Positions 35,301-46,200 of a stretch of DNA of 64,000 bases are shown here, piece by piece; the first letter of the stretch is position 1; each line of letters opens with the position of its first letter. Below the pieces are notes generated by a model. The model ran no database searches, was not told where the DNA came from, and was given only the letters and a program-made list of their open reading frames with translations. Source of the DNA: Sciscionella marina DSM 45152 (GTDB lineage Bacteria; Actinomycetota; Actinomycetes; Mycobacteriales; Pseudonocardiaceae). The stretch is from the NCBI RefSeq assembly GCF_000379465.1, contig NZ_KB905447.1:1-64000 (forward strand). The letters run 5' to 3'. The position numbers were made by a program, and so were the translations under genes.

Positions 35301-38300
35301 CGCGGCACCGGATGCCACGGTGGAACCCGCGCGGTTGCGCGAACTGCTGCGTGCGACGCTCCCCGAGTACATGGTTCCCGCGGTCCTCACCGTGCTGGAC
35401 GAGTTCCCGCTGACGCCGAGCGGGAAACTCGACCGCAAGGCGCTTCCCGAACCGCGATTCGAGGCACCGCACGAAGAATCGGCCGAGGCGCGCTCACCGA
35501 TCGAGGAGATCGTCTGCTCGATCTTCGCGGATGTGCTCGGTCTGCACGATATCGGTGTGACCGACAGCTTCTTCGAGCGCGGCGGGAATTCGCTTTCCGC
35601 GACCCGGATCGTGGCGCGGCTGCGCACCGTGCTGGACGCGGAGGTGCCGATCCGGGTCCTGTTCGAAACCCCCACCGCCCGCGGAGTCGCGGCCGCCGCA
35701 CTGGAAACCAAGGGTTCGGGTGTGCTTCCTGCGGTGGTGGGTGTCGGTCGTTCTGGGGTGTTGCCGTTGTCTGCTGGTCAGCGGCGGTTGTGGTTTTTGT
35801 CGAGGTTGGAGGGGGAGCGGTCGGTTTATCATATTGTGGTCGGGTTGCGGTTGTGTGGTGTGTTGGATGGTGGGGTTCTTGGTGTGGCGTTGGGGGATGT
35901 GGTCGGTCGGCATGAGGTGCTGCGCACGGTAATCCGCGAACACGACGGCAAACCACGCCAGGTCGTCCTCGGCGCCTCCGCGGCCACCGTGCCGCTCGAC
36001 ACGGTCGCGATGCGGGGCGCGAAGGACGTCGAGATCGACACCGCGGCCCGGGAGTTCGCCCGCGAGGAATTCGAACTCGCCGTGGACCTGCCGATCCGGG
36101 CACGACTGTTCCAGGTCTCGGAAGCCGAGCACGTGCTGGTGCTCGTACTGCACCACATCGCCGCCGACGGCTCCTCGCTCGCCCCACTGGCCAGGGATGT
36201 GATGACCGCGTACGCCGCGCGCCTGGAATCCCGGGAACCCGACTGGGCACCGCTTCCGGTGCAGTACGCCGATTTCGCGGTCTGGCAGCGGAATCTGCTG
36301 GAGAACCGGGAGTTCCTGGATCGCGAGGTCGGGTTCTGGCGCAAGCAGCTCGCCGGCCTGCCGGAGGAACTGCCGCTGCCGGTCGACCGGCCCCGCCCGG
36401 CAACTCCCAGCTACCGCGGTGCCACGGTCCCCTTCGAGGTCGACGCCGCAACGCACGCCCGGCTCACCGAACTCGCCGCCGTACACGGCGTCAGCCTGTT
36501 CATGGTGGTACAGGCCGGGCTTGCGGTGCTGTTGTCCGGTCTGGGCTGCGGCCGCGATGTCCCGATCGGTTCCCCGGTGGCCGGACGCCCGGATCCGGCG
36601 CTCGACGACCTGGTCGGTGTTTTCATGAACACGCTGGTATTGCGCACCGATCTTTCCGGGCAACCCAGCTTCGGCGAGCTGCTGGCCCGGGTGCGGGAGA
36701 CGGACATCGCGGCCTTCGCACACGCGGATGTGCCGTTCGAGCACCTTGTCGACGAGCTGGCCCCACAGCGATCCATGGCCAGGAACCCGCTTTTCCAGGT
36801 GATGCTGGCGTTCCAGAACTTCGACCGGCCGCAGCTGTGCCTTCCCGGGCTCGAGGCGCGCATCGAACCGGTCGATACCCGGACCGCGAAGGTGGACCTG
36901 CTGTGGTCGCTCGCGGAAACCGAGCAGGGTGGCATGAGCGGGGTGCTCGAATACGCCATCGACCGGTTCGAGGACGCCACCGCCGCGGAACTGACCAAAC
37001 GGTTCACCCGGCTGCTCGCTCTGCTCGGTGCCGAACCCGATCGGCCCGTTACCGAGTTCGGCCTACTCGACCCGGACGAGGAGAGCAAGGTCCTGCGGGA
37101 GTGGAACGCCACGGAGGTCACCGGCGTCCAGGGAACCCTGCCGGAACTGTTCGAGGCACAGGTAACGCGCACTCCGGACGCGATGGCGATGCAGTCCGAG
37201 GGCGCGGTGCTCAGCTACGGTGCGTTCGCCTCCCGGGTGCGGCGACTGGCCCGGTTGCTCCGGCAACGCGGTGTCGGACCGGACAGCCGGGTCGGGGTGC
37301 TGCTGCCGCGCTCGCCGGAGCTGATGATGGCGATCTACGCGGTGCACCAGGCGGGTGGCGCCTATGTCCCACTGGATCCGGAGCTTCCCGCGGAGCGATT
37401 GGCGTTCATGGCGGAGGATTCCGGACCGGTGTGCGTGCTGACCGACCGGGAGCTGGCGGGTGTGCTGCCGGCAGCGGTACCGGCGATCGTGCTCGACGAC
37501 GCCGAGCTCTCCGGCTACCCGGACACCCCGCTGGAGATCGCGGTCCCGGAGAACTGTGCGGCGTACGTGATCTACACCTCGGGCTCCACGGGCCGCCCGA
37601 AGGGCGTCGTGGTCTCGCACGCCGCCGTGGTGAACCGGTTGCGGTGGATGCAAGCCGAATTCCCGCTCGAGGAAACGGATCGGGTCGCCGTGAAGACCTC
37701 GATCTCGTTCGATGTCTCGGTGTGGGAACTGTTCTGGGCGCTGAGCACCGGCGCCTCCGTGGTGCTGGCGGCGCCCGGCGGGCACCGGGATGCCGAGTAC
37801 TTGGGTGAACTGTTCGCCCGCGAGGGTGTGACGGTGGCGCATTTCGTGCCGTCCATGCTGCGGGCCTTCCTGGACGGAGCGGGGATCGTCGGTTCGCCGC
37901 GGCTGGTTTTCTGCTCCGGCGAGGCGATGCCCGCCTCGGTCGCGGACGCGGCGCTGGACCGGTGGCCGGAGGGCGGCCTGTTCAATCTGTATGGTCCGAC
38001 CGAGGCCGCGGTGGATGTGACCTGGTTCGGCGTCGGCGGCGGCGATCCGGTGGTGCCGATCGGCCGTCCGGTGTGGAACACGCGGGTTTTCGTGCTGGAC
38101 GAATTCCTGCGTCCGGTCGCACCCGGTGTCGCGGGGGAGCTGTATCTGGCCGGGGTGCAGCTGGCCCGGGGATACTTCGGCCGGGCCGGATTGTCCGCGG
38201 AGCGGTTCGTGGCCTGCCCGTTCGGTACCGGGGAACGGATGTACCGGACCGGTGACGTGGTCCGGTGGAACCGCGCGGGCGAGCTCGTCTATGTGGGGCG

Positions 38301-40272
38301 CGCGGACTTCCAGGTGAAGGTGCGCGGCCAGCGGATCGAGCTGGGCGAGATCGACGCGGTGCTCGCCGCCCAGGAAGGCGTCGGCCAGGCCGTGACGCTG
38401 GCGACGGCCTCGCCGGCGGGGGAGACGGTGCTGGCCGGCTATGTGGTGCCCGGGGCGGGTTTCGATGCGGGCAGGCTGCGCGACGGGCTGCGGTCGGTGC
38501 TGCCGGAGTACATGGTGCCCGCCGTGTTCACCGTGCTGGACGAGTTCCCGCTGACCCCGAGCGGGAAACTGGACCGGAAAGCCTTGCCGCACCCGGAGTT
38601 CACGGCAAGCGGTCCCTACACCGCACCCTCGACCGCGGCCGAGGAGACCATCTGCGCGGTGTATGCCGAGATACTGGGCCGGGAGACCGTCGGGGCCGGG
38701 GACGGTTTCTTCGAACTCGGCGGCGATTCCATCGTGGCCATCCAGGTGGTGGCGAAACTCCGCGCACACGGGTACACGGTGACCCCGAAGGATGTGTTCA
38801 CCAATCCCGCCCCGCGCGCCTTGGCCGCGGTCGCCCGTACCGGCGCGGTCGTGCGGCGCGAACCCGAGGGCGCGAATCTGGGCGAGGTCCCCGCGACCCC
38901 GATCATGTCCTGGCTCGCCGCGCAGGACACCGATACCGACCGGTTCCACCAGGCAATCGTATTGCGAGTGCCGGGCGGTCTCGGCGCGGAGCGGATCACC
39001 GCCGCGCTCACCGCCCTGCTCGGGCGGCACGACGCGCTGCGCATGCGGGTCACCAGGACGGACGGTGGGTTCGCCGCCACCGTGCTCGAACCGGGGGTGG
39101 TGCGCCCGAACCTGCACACCGTGGACGCGTCCACAATGGACGAAGCCGGGCTGCGTGCCGCGGTACGGGCGAACGCGGACACCGCCGCGGCGGCACTGTC
39201 CCCGAGCCAGGCCGGGCTGCTGCGCGCGATCTGGTTCGACGCGGGCGCGGACGGCTCGCGGCTGCTGCTGGTCGCCCATCACTTCGCGGTGGACGGGGTG
39301 TCCTGGCGGATCCTCGTGCCCGACCTGATCGCCGCGCTCGGCGGTGCGGAGCTCGCCGAGGTCGGCACCTCGGTCCGGCGCTGGGCCCGGGAACTGCGCA
39401 CCGAGTCCGCGGAACGGATCGGCGAGCTGGGGCACTGGGAGCAGGTGCTCGCCGAGGCGCCGCAACCGATCCGGGGCGCGCGGGACGGGCACGGGCACCT
39501 GCGCCGTCGTGTGGACCGGGAGCTCAGCGCGGCGCTGCTCGACGAGGTCCCGCTCGCCTTTCACGCCGGAACCGAGGACATCCTGTTCGCCGCCCTGACG
39601 ATGGCGCTGTGGCAGAGCGGGCTCGGCACGACCGGAAGCGGCCGGGTGCTGTTCGACGTGGAGGGACACGGGCGAGAGGAGATCGCCGATGGTCTGGACC
39701 TTTCCCGCACCGTCGGCTGGTTCACCAGCATGCACCCGGTGGCGCTCGATCTCGCCGGATTCGACTGGTCCGAGGTTCGCGCCCGGACAGACGGGATCGA
39801 CGCCGCGGTGAAGACGGTGAAGGAAGCGCTGCGAGCCGCCCCGGACAACGGCATCGGTTATGGCATGCTGCGCTATCTGACCGAGGAAGGCGCGCGGCGG
39901 CTCGGCGAGCTGAGCGCGGCGCGGGTGCTCGTCAACTATCTCGGGCGCGCCGAAGCACCCGGTGCCGAAGGGGAGTGGGGGCTCGCCGAGGAGAACGAGG
40001 CACTGACCGGGCAGCCACCGGCCGGGCACGACCTGGCCGTCGACATCGCGGCCGTGGACGGGGAACTGCGCGCCACCCTCGGCTGGCGGGCCGGAACCAT
40101 CACCGAGCAGGAGGCGGTGGAACTGCTCGACCGGTGGTGCGAGGCGCTCGCCGCGATCGCCGAATACACCGGAACCGGTTCCGGGGGCGGGCACACGCCA
40201 TCGGATCTCTCGCTCGTTTCCCTTGACCAGACGGAAATCGACGCGCTCGAAGCGGTATGGAGGGATTTGTGA
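26386..40272 (+). CDS. Nonribosomal peptide synthetase 1, modules 1-4
   Basis: A 4628-aa cytosolic megasynthetase. Domains (approximate residues): C1 7-445, EntF-like, active site HHIVCDG near 138; A1 457-926; T1 Ser980; C2 1036-1480; A2 1485-1972; T2 Ser2023; C3 2077-2525; A3 2534-3015; T3 Ser3069; C4 3121-3573; A4 3579-4069; T4 Ser4115 in the [10 protein letters not shown] form typical before epimerases; E 4170-4610 with [10 protein letters not shown] and RTVGWFT. Specificity codes read by eye: A1 DVFCAAIVYK (unassigned), A2 DFWSIGMVHK (Thr-like), A3 and A4 DVWHFSLVDK (Ser). The C-terminus [18 protein letters not shown] looks like a communication (COM) donor for the next protein. Linker-C regions of modules 3 and 4 carry a perfect 235-bp DNA repeat. 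The stop overlaps the next gene. Confidence 0.95.
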   Translation: MVSLDDQYLPLSSAQRGLWYAQLLSPRTPINIAQVIDIRGVVDPALFERAVEHTFGEFENLRVTVPERAGEPVQRRNGAPRCSIQVIDFRAESDPARRAQEWIRADCAAEIDLARDPLASVALLELAADHWQVLLRAHHIVCDGQTGAWFLARLAEVYSAGAEGTEPRAVHYGTVAELLAEEDRYRASGRADTDEEFWHRIAGELPEPASLAGRTAAPSVDPVRAPGVLSSSAAEGLEAAARLLHGTVPVLALAAFATYLGRLTDRSEVVLSVPVMARRGTRIKGVAGMVSNVLPLRLRLDERDTVGTLVARARAELFSVLRHERFRGERLTGGSQARFGPMVNMMPFFSELRFGTAPATMRVHAAGTVDDLSVTMYHGGSAEHAFRVDFEANPALYSAEELRGHHERFLRFLRVFANAGEGARVSAIDVLDEDERHRVLHGWNKTARLGNPRTIPDRFERAVRAYPDAVAVTSATGSLSYAELNARANRLARALIEQGVDAEQRVAVALGRSADAVVALLGVSKAGAAYVPLDRHSPPERARVVLKDAAPVCAITDEECAELIGDALPRIELGALDRYSAADLSEAAPRADSAAYVIYTSGSTGRPKGVLVSHASVSNLADWALDRFGADAFRNVLATTPLTFDVSVFDTLIPLLLGGGIEVLEDVLELADRPRRASLLCAVPSALAAVADSGALQGIDRIALAGEAVPPRLVRRLRELAPAAVLANIYGPTEACVYATAWFDDGREDAAAPIGAPLANVRAYVLDRGCRPVPPGVAGELYLAGAGLSRGYLNRAGRSAERFVACPFGDPGERMYRTGDVVRWNESGELVYLGRADFQVKVRGFRIEVGEIESALAEHPSVTGAAVLAREDGPGEKRLIGYVTPASGVAADPELLRRYLAGLLPDYMVPAVILVLEALPLGASGKLDRAALPAPPRESESGPREPRTGIEAILCGIIADVLGLSEVGPAERFFDIGGDSLSATRVIARARAELGTDLGVRQLFETPTAAGLAAACADAGSVGDSGVRRMPRPERIPVSDAQYRLWFLNRMAPASTYNMPFAVRLTGSVDLDALLAAFADVAQRHESLRTVFPEVDGRPYQEILTEGARPDVVHIEQSEVEGQLAGFAREAIDIATEPPVRARLLRISEREHVLAVVLHHIAADGWSLRPLAADLEYAYAARLSGNAPQWSPLPVQYADYALCQQERLTGTVLDRQRDYWTEKLRGIPAELELPTDRQRGPSPAGAGGSIEFTLDAPTHRRVRELARRTGTTPFMVLHGAFALLLTRLGAGEDIPIGTPVAGRADPALEQLIGVFVNTVVLRADTGGDPSFLELLDRLRRTDLEAFAHADLPFERLVEELNPDRAVGRHPLFQVALSFQHEEDPRIRFAGVSTTIRRLDSGTAKFDLSLGFRAGADSEGLEATLEYASELFEQDSARALSERFLRLLHAVLAEPGRAPDPRVLLTEAERATIERPLPESAPTGTLVELFERVARTHPDRTAVIAEGRRLSYRELNARANALARRLIAAGAGPERFVALLLPRSPGLVIGVLGVLKAGAAYLPIDPGYPRERIAFLLADAEPVATVTDRPGELDGTVVVLDERAEERNIEPGERGNRLLATHPAYLIYTSGSTGTPKGVVVTHANVARLLRACAARCAFDERDTWTLFHSYAFDFSVWELWGALGSGGALVVVDYETSRAPETMLRLLERQRVTVLSQTPSAFYQLAAAEQERADTELALRYVIFGGEALDIPRLSDWYARHRDTGPVLVNMYGITETTVHVSYLELRSAMAVPGTGSLIGAALGDLRIHVLDERLRPVPDGVRGEMYVAGAGLARGYHGLAGLSASRFVADPFAAGQRMYRTGDLARRRTDGGLEYLGRGDFQVKIRGFRIELSEVESALAAERNVAGAAAMVRNAGTESARLVGYVVATGTPLDADGLRRSVAGRLPAHLVPAKIVVLDRFPLTRNGKLDRAALPEPEAGTGQDWQPPRGPIEEIVSSVFATVLGVARVGSNENFFELGGNSLSATRVLARLRSALGVDLPVRALFERPDPAGAAAAVAEEKAKGSGVLPAVVGVGRSGVLPLSAGQRRLWFLSRLEGERSVYHIVVGLRLCGVLDGGVLGVALGDVVGRHEVLRTVIREQDGVPGQIVLDPPELSLPVEEHTSDSVEPAAREFAREEFDLANDIPIRGRLLRLSETEHVLVLVLHHIAADGWSLAPLARDVMTAYAARLRSREPDWAPLPVQYGDFAVWQRDLLERADLVERQIEYWREQLAELPEELPLPADRARPVNPSYRGATVPIELPAALYAGIAELARWRGVSVFMVVQAGLAVLLSKLGGTEDVPIGAPAGGRPDPVLDDLVGVFLNTLVLRTDLSGRPSFTELLDRVRRTDVGAFAHADVPFEHLVDELAPRRSMARHPLFQVMLAFQNYAPPRLDLEGLRVSAEPVDTGTAKFDLLFSLAESGDGGLSGALEYSTDLFEETTARELAERFQRVLEAVVADPDIAVAEIEVLSAAERELVLREWNATENTVTTGTLPDLFDAQVLRSPEAEAVRFAGTVLSYREFGSRARKLGRYLGGLGAGPEARVGVLLPRSLELMVAIYAVHQTGGAYVPLDPDLPADRLEFLIADSAPVCVVTTRALAALVPDGVAAVFADEADLSGIPDGPLDREPYADRAAYVLYTSGSTGRPKGVVVSHAAVVNRLSWMQDTYGLTAADRVLQKTPISFDVSVWELFWPLLAGSSLTVAEPGGHRDPEYLSGLFEREKVTVTHFVPSMLSAFVSAGGRAGGLRSVFCSGEELPAAVARELRAAFPEVALHNLYGPTEAAVDVTAHRVDGGAPVIPIGRPVWNTRLYVLDRFLRPVPPGIAGELYLSGVQLARGYTGRPGLSAERFVACPFGAGERMYRTGDLVRWDRSGELVYLGRTDFQVKVRGQRIEPAEIELAIGALDGVAQTVVTTASGPGGENVLVGYLVAAPDATVEPARLRELLRATLPEYMVPAVLTVLDEFPLTPSGKLDRKALPEPRFEAPHEESAEARSPIEEIVCSIFADVLGLHDIGVTDSFFERGGNSLSATRIVARLRTVLDAEVPIRVLFETPTARGVAAAALETKGSGVLPAVVGVGRSGVLPLSAGQRRLWFLSRLEGERSVYHIVVGLRLCGVLDGGVLGVALGDVVGRHEVLRTVIREHDGKPRQVVLGASAATVPLDTVAMRGAKDVEIDTAAREFAREEFELAVDLPIRARLFQVSEAEHVLVLVLHHIAADGSSLAPLARDVMTAYAARLESREPDWAPLPVQYADFAVWQRNLLENREFLDREVGFWRKQLAGLPEELPLPVDRPRPATPSYRGATVPFEVDAATHARLTELAAVHGVSLFMVVQAGLAVLLSGLGCGRDVPIGSPVAGRPDPALDDLVGVFMNTLVLRTDLSGQPSFGELLARVRETDIAAFAHADVPFEHLVDELAPQRSMARNPLFQVMLAFQNFDRPQLCLPGLEARIEPVDTRTAKVDLLWSLAETEQGGMSGVLEYAIDRFEDATAAELTKRFTRLLALLGAEPDRPVTEFGLLDPDEESKVLREWNATEVTGVQGTLPELFEAQVTRTPDAMAMQSEGAVLSYGAFASRVRRLARLLRQRGVGPDSRVGVLLPRSPELMMAIYAVHQAGGAYVPLDPELPAERLAFMAEDSGPVCVLTDRELAGVLPAAVPAIVLDDAELSGYPDTPLEIAVPENCAAYVIYTSGSTGRPKGVVVSHAAVVNRLRWMQAEFPLEETDRVAVKTSISFDVSVWELFWALSTGASVVLAAPGGHRDAEYLGELFAREGVTVAHFVPSMLRAFLDGAGIVGSPRLVFCSGEAMPASVADAALDRWPEGGLFNLYGPTEAAVDVTWFGVGGGDPVVPIGRPVWNTRVFVLDEFLRPVAPGVAGELYLAGVQLARGYFGRAGLSAERFVACPFGTGERMYRTGDVVRWNRAGELVYVGRADFQVKVRGQRIELGEIDAVLAAQEGVGQAVTLATASPAGETVLAGYVVPGAGFDAGRLRDGLRSVLPEYMVPAVFTVLDEFPLTPSGKLDRKALPHPEFTASGPYTAPSTAAEETICAVYAEILGRETVGAGDGFFELGGDSIVAIQVVAKLRAHGYTVTPKDVFTNPAPRALAAVARTGAVVRREPEGANLGEVPATPIMSWLAAQDTDTDRFHQAIVLRVPGGLGAERITAALTALLGRHDALRMRVTRTDGGFAATVLEPGVVRPNLHTVDASTMDEAGLRAAVRANADTAAAALSPSQAGLLRAIWFDAGADGSRLLLVAHHFAVDGVSWRILVPDLIAALGGAELAEVGTSVRRWARELRTESAERIGELGHWEQVLAEAPQPIRGARDGHGHLRRRVDRELSAALLDEVPLAFHAGTEDILFAALTMALWQSGLGTTGSGRVLFDVEGHGREEIADGLDLSRTVGWFTSMHPVALDLAGFDWSEVRARTDGIDAAVKTVKEALRAAPDNGIGYGMLRYLTEEGARRLGELSAARVLVNYLGRAEAPGAEGEWGLAEENEALTGQPPAGHDLAVDIAAVDGELRATLGWRAGTITEQEAVELLDRWCEALAAIAEYTGTGSGGGHTPSDLSLVSLDQTEIDALEAVWRDL
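32576..32810 (+). repeat. 235-bp perfect repeat, copy 1 (T2-C3 linker and start of C3)
   Basis: Identical base for base to 35708-35942. It encodes the linker ([15 protein letters not shown]) and the first ~65 residues of the C domain. Codons here are T-rich (TTG, TTT, GGT, GTT) in contrast to the C/G-ending codons on both sides. Confidence 0.97.
35708..35942 (+). repeat. 235-bp perfect repeat, copy 2 (T3-C4 linker and start of C4)
   Basis: Identical to 32576-32810 at an offset of 3132 bp (1044 codons, in frame). It ends at a one-base difference in the codon after VIRE; beyond that the two C domains diverge. Confidence 0.97.
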
Positions 40273-43200
40273 AACGCTCCCAGATCGAGGACATCTGGCC
40301 GCTTTCCCCGCTTCAGGAAGGACTGTTCTTCCATGCGGCGTACGGATCCGACGTGTACACCACGCAGATCGCGATCGATATCGAAGGGCCGCTGAACACC
40401 GCGGCCATGGCGGCCGCGGCCGGGGAACTGTTGCGCAGGCACCCGAATCTGCGTGCCGGCTTCCTGCACGAGGGTTTGGACAAGCCGGTGCAGGTGATCG
40501 CCCGCGAGGTCCGCACGCCGTGGCGGGAGCTCGACACCGAGGACCCGGACGCGCTCGCCGAGGAGGAACGCGGCACGCCGTTCGACATCGCCCGGCCGCC
40601 GCTGCTGCGGTTCGTGCTCGCCCACACCGGTCCCGGGCGGGCGCGCCTGATCCTGACGCATCACCACATCCTGCTCGATGGCTGGTCAACTCCCTTGCTG
40701 TGCGCGGAACTGCTCGGCCTGTACTCCGGTGGCACGCTCCCGCAGCCACCCTCGTACAAGCAGTTCCTGGCCTGGCTCAAGCAGCGCGACCGAGCCGCGG
40801 CTCTCGAGGTGTGGCGGGAGTATCTGAGCGGCCTCGCCGAACCCACCCTGGTCGCCGGTCCGGAACCGGGGGACGGGGCCGAACTTCCCGCCGAGGTCAG
40901 CGCGAAACTCAGTGGCGATGCGAGTGCGCGGTTGAGTGCCATCGCCCGTGGGGCGGGCGCCACCGTCAACGCGGTGGTGCAGTCCGCATGGGGGGTGCTG
41001 CTGGCCCGGCTCACCGGTGGCGCGGACATCGTGTTCGGCACGGTGGTTTCCGGGCGCCCGGCCGAGGTCGCGGGCGTGGAGAGCATGATCGGCCTGTTCG
41101 TGAACACCATCCCGGTCCGGGTGCGGGTACCCGAGCGCGGCACCTTCGGTGAGCTGGTCGTCGCCTGCCACGCGGGGCATTCCTCGGTGCTGGGCAGCGA
41201 GTACCTCGGCCTCGCCGAGATCCAGCAGGCCGCTGGAACACAGCAGCTCTTCGACACGCTCACCGTGTTCGAGAACTACCCCTTCGATCCGTCCACTGTG
41301 GACCAGACCGGGGAGCTGCGCATCGAGGGGGTGCGGCACGTCGACGCGACGCACTATCCGCTCGTGCTCGCGGTGGTGCCCGGGGACCCGATGACCGTAC
41401 GGTTCGAATACCGGCGTTCGGTGTTCTCGTCCGCGTGGGCGAACCGGCTGCTCGACCGATTCGTGGCGCTGCTGGAGAACGCGCGCACCGACACGCCCGT
41501 GCGCGCCATGGACCTCCTCGGAGAGGGCGAACGTGCCCGGCTGCTGGAGGAATTCGCGGGACCCTCGCGGGAACCGGCGACCGGCACGGTGCCCGCGCTG
41601 TTCGCCAGGGCGGCCGCGGAGCACGCCGAGCGCATCGCGGTGCGCGGCGTGGCTGTGGAACTGAGCTACGGGGAGCTCGACGCGCGCTCGAACGGGCTCG
41701 CGCGTGCGCTGATCGCGCGTGGCGTCGGACCCGGTGACCGGGTGGCACTCGCCCTCGGCCGGGAACCGGAGCTGCTCGTGGCGCTGCTCGCGGTACTCAA
41801 GGCAGGAGCCGCCTATCTGCCCATCGATCCGGGTTATCCGGCCGAACGGGTGGCATATCTACTCGAGGACGCGCGCCCGGCGGCGCTGATCGCCGGGCGG
41901 GACTCGCCACACCGGACGCAAATCCCGGTGCTGCACACCGACCAGACCGAACGGGCGGAACCCGTCACGGATGCCGCTCGGGTGCGACCGCTGCGCCCGG
42001 AGCATCCCGCCTACCTGATCTACACCTCGGGATCGACCGGACGGCCCAAGGGCGTACTCGTACCGCATGCGGCCGTGGCCAATCTGGTGTCCTGGGCCGC
42101 CGAGACCTTCGAACCGGCGGTGTTCACCGATGTACTCGCCTCAACCTCGCTGAACTTCGATGTCTCGGTGTTCGACACGCTCGTTCCGCTCTGCCTCGGC
42201 GGCGGCATCGAACTGGTGGCCGACGCGCTCGCCCTCGCCGAACGCACCCGCCCGGCGAGCCTCGTGTGCGCGGTGCCCTCGGCGGTGTCCGGTGTACTGG
42301 CGAAAAGCGAGCGGCTTCCGGTGGAAACCCTCGCGCTCGCCGGTGAAGCCCTGCCCGCCGAACTGGTGCTGCGGCTGCGCGAGGCGGCACCGGGAGCGTG
42401 CCTCGCCAATATCTATGGGCCGACCGAGGCCTGTGTGTACGCGAGCGCCTGGTTCGACGACAGGAACCCCTCCGGGTATGCGCCGATCGGGCGACCGGTC
42501 TCCGGTGCCCGGGCCTATGTGCTCGACCGGGGCCTGCGGCCGGTTCCGCCCGGCGTGCCGGGTGAACTGTACCTGGCAGGCAACGGAATCGCGCTGGGCT
42601 ACCACGAGCGGCCCGCGCTGACCGCGGAACGGTTCGTGGCCTGCCCCTGGGGCGACCGGATGTATCGCACCGGGGATGTGGTGCGCTGGACCGAATCCGG
42701 GCAGCTGGAATACCTCGGCCGCGCGGACGAACAGGTCAAGGTGCGCGGTTTTCGTATCGAACCGGGGGAGATCGCCGCCGCGCTGCGCGCCCAGCCCGGT
42801 ATCGCGGAGGCCGTGGTGATCGCCGAAGGGAACGCCGAGAAGCGGCTCATCGGTTACCTCGTCCCGAAACCCGGTACCGAACCCGATCCGCGGACCGTGC
42901 GGGCCCGGCTCGCGGAGGTCGTTCCCTGGTACCTGGTGCCCTCGGGGATCGTGGTGCTGGCCGAACTTCCGCTCAACCCCAGCGGGAAACTCGATCGTGC
43001 GGCGCTGCCGGCTCCGGAGTACGGCGCGCTCCGGAGCCGGGTTCCGCACGCTCCGGCCGAGGCGGTGCTCGCCGGTATCTTCGCCGAGGTGCTCGGGGTC
43101 ACCGAGGTCGGCGCGGAGGACAGCTTCTTCGAACTGGGCGGGGATTCGCTGCTCGCGATGCGGGTGATCGCGAAGGTGCGGCCCGCGCTCGGCGCCGAAC

Positions 43201-46200
43201 TCGGGGTGCGGGCGGTGTTCGAGACGCCGACCGTCGCCGGGCTCGCCGCGCGGGTCACCGCCACGGGCGAACACACCCTCCCGGCGCTCACCGCGGGCCC
43301 GCGTCCCGAACACCTTCCGCTTTCCGCCGCACAGCAGCGTTTCTGGTTCCTCAACCGGTTCGAGCAGGGCGGTGCCGCCTACAATATGCCGCTGGTGCTC
43401 CGCCTGGACGGGGAACTCGACACCGGGGCGCTCGCCGAGGCACTCCGTGATGTCGTCGACCGCCACGAGATCCTGCGCACCGTGTACCCGGAACTGCGTG
43501 ACGGGGAGCCGTGCCAGCGGATTCTGGCCGCGCAACCGGTCCTGGACGGTGAGCCGGTGGACGCCACCGACCTCATGGCGGAACTGACCGGTTTCGTGGC
43601 GCGCGGCTTCGACCTGAGCGCCGAACCACCGATCCGGGCGCGGTTGTTCCGGCTCGGTGCGCGGGAACACGTGCTGGCGGTCGTTCTCGCGCACATCGCC
43701 GCGGACGGAGCCTCCCTCGCCCCGCTGGCCGGTGATCTGGTCACCGCCTACCGGGCCCGCTGTGCCGGGGAGCGGCCCGGCTGGGTGCCGCTGCCCGTGC
43801 AGTACGGGGACTACGCGCTGTGGCAACGGGAACTGCTCGAAGGCGAGGTGATCCGGGCGCAGCTGGATTACTGGCGGGAACGATTGGCCGGGCTCCCCGT
43901 CGAACTGGTCCTGCCCGCCGACCGGCCGCGCCCGGCACACCCGAGCTACGCGGGTGCGAGCCTGCCTTTCGAACTGTCCGCGGATGTGCACACGCGGATC
44001 GGCGCGCTCGCCCGGGAACACCGGGTGTCGACGTTCATGGTGATCCAGGCGGGTCTCGCGGTGCTGCTGGCAAGATCGGGGGCGGGCTCGGATATCCCGC
44101 TCGGTTCGCCGATCGCCGGGCGGGAAGATGCCGCGCTGGACGAGCTGGTCGGGGTATTCGTGAACACCGTGGTGTTGCGCACCGATGTGTCCGGGGATCC
44201 CAGTTTCGCTGAACTGCTCGATCGGGTCCGCACGGCCGACCTCGCCGACTACGGCAATGCGCGGCTACCCTTCGAACGGCTCGTCGAGGAGCTGAACCCG
44301 GAGCGGGCGCTCGCCAGGCATCCGCTCTTCCAGATCGCCATCTCCTATCAGAACAACCCGGCGCCGCGGTTCGAGCTGCCCGGGCTCGAGGTCACCAGCC
44401 TGCCCGCCCCGGCGACCACCGCGAAGTTCGATCTGCACTTCGTGCTCGGCGAACGCGAAGGCGGCGCGGGAATAGCGGGAGTCTGCGAATACTCCACCGA
44501 CCTGTTCGACGAGTCCACTGTGGACGAGCTGCTGAGCAGGCTGCGGCGGATACTCGCGGCGGCGATCACCGAGCCCGGCCGGGCCATCGGCGCGCTCGAC
44601 GTGCTGGACGCGACCGAGCGCGACACGATCCTGCGCACCTGGAACGCCACCGAGGCGCCGCTGCGCGAGATCACGCTGGCCGAGCTGTTCTCCGCCAGCG
44701 TGCGTGCCACCCCTAAGGCCGAGGCGCTGGATGCTCCAGCCCTCGACGGTCGGGAAACCTCACTGACCTACCGGGAACTCGACGAGGAAGTGGCCGAGCT
44801 CGCTGCCCGGCTCGCGCGGAGCGGGGTGCGGCAGGGCGAGGTGGTCGCGGTCGCGTTGCCCCGGTGCCGGGAGCTCGTGATCGCGTTGCTCGCGGTGCAC
44901 CGAGCGGGTGCAGCCTACCTCCCGGTCGATCCCGTCTTCCCTACCGAGCGGATCGAGTACCTGCTCGTCGACCAGCATCCGGCGGCGGTGCTCACCACGG
45001 CGGGAGTCGAACTGCCCGGCGGCACACCACGGGTGCTCGTGGAGGATCGGGAACCGGGCCTGCCGGTCCCGGAGATTCCCGTGCGACCCGGCGCACCCGC
45101 CTATGTGCTGTACACCTCGGGATCCACGGGGAGGCCGAAAGGTGTGCCCGTGTCGCATCGCTCGGTGGTGAACTTCCTGGACGCGATGGCCGAGCGGCTG
45201 CCGCTGCGTGCCGGGGCGCGCATGCTCGCGGTCACCACGGTGAGCTTCGACATCTCGGTGCTCGAACTGTTCGGTCCACTGTGTACTTCGGGCACCGTGA
45301 TCCTCGCCGAGGCCGCGAACGCCGTCGGACGGCTCGCCACCAGAAACGTGACCGTGGCGCAGGCGACCCCGACCCTGTGGCGGGAACTCCTGGACGCGGA
45401 ACTGGGCGAGGTGCATGCTCTTGTCGGTGGTGAGGCGCTGCCCGAGGATCTCGCCGCGCTCATGCACGCGCGCTGTTCCCGGGTGACCAACCTGTACGGG
45501 CCTACCGAGACCACCATCTGGTCCACCATGTCCACTGTGGACGGTTCGCGTCCGCTGATCGGTGAACCGATCGCGAACACCCGGGCCTATGTTCTGGACG
45601 CGGGGCTGCGACCGGTTCCGCCCGGGGTACCCGGAGAGCTCTACCTTGCCGGTGCGGGGCTCGCGGTCGGCTACCATGAGCGGCCCGGCCTGACCGCGCA
45701 GCGCTTCGTGGCCTGTCCCTGGGGCGGGCGAATGTACCGGACCGGGGACCTGGTGCGCCGGACCCGATCAGGGCAGCTCGACTATCTCGGCCGCACCGAT
45801 GATCAGGTGAAGCTGCGCGGATTCCGTATCGAGCTGGGTGAGGTCGAGGCGGCGATGCGCGCGCATCCGGGGGTGATCGACGCGGTGGCCGCGGTGCGCG
45901 CGAACCAGCTGGTCGGCTACCTCACCGGTACCGCGGATCCGGACGCGGTGCGTGCGGGCCTTGCCGCACGCTTGCCCGGACAGCTGGTGCCTGCCGTTGT
46001 CGTCGCACTGGACGAGCTCCCGCACACCCCGAACGCGAAGATCGATCGGGCCGCCCTCCCCGCGCCCGCGGTGCGCGCCGGGGAGGAGGCGCCGCGCACC
46101 GCCCGGGAGGGCCTGGTCGCCGAAACCTTCGCCGGGGTGCTCGGTGTTCCCAGGGTCGGGGTGCACGACGACTTCTTCGCGCTCGGCGGCAATTCGGTGC

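Noticed and set aside
38265-40226. A 653-codon plus-strand frame in a second frame of NRPS1
   Set aside because: Arg/Gly/Ala-rich frame-shifted shadow of A4-T4-E.
37063-40749. A 1228-codon minus-strand frame across the NRPS1/NRPS2 junction
   Set aside because: Same codon-bias artefact; it crosses two real genes and contains no recognisable domain.
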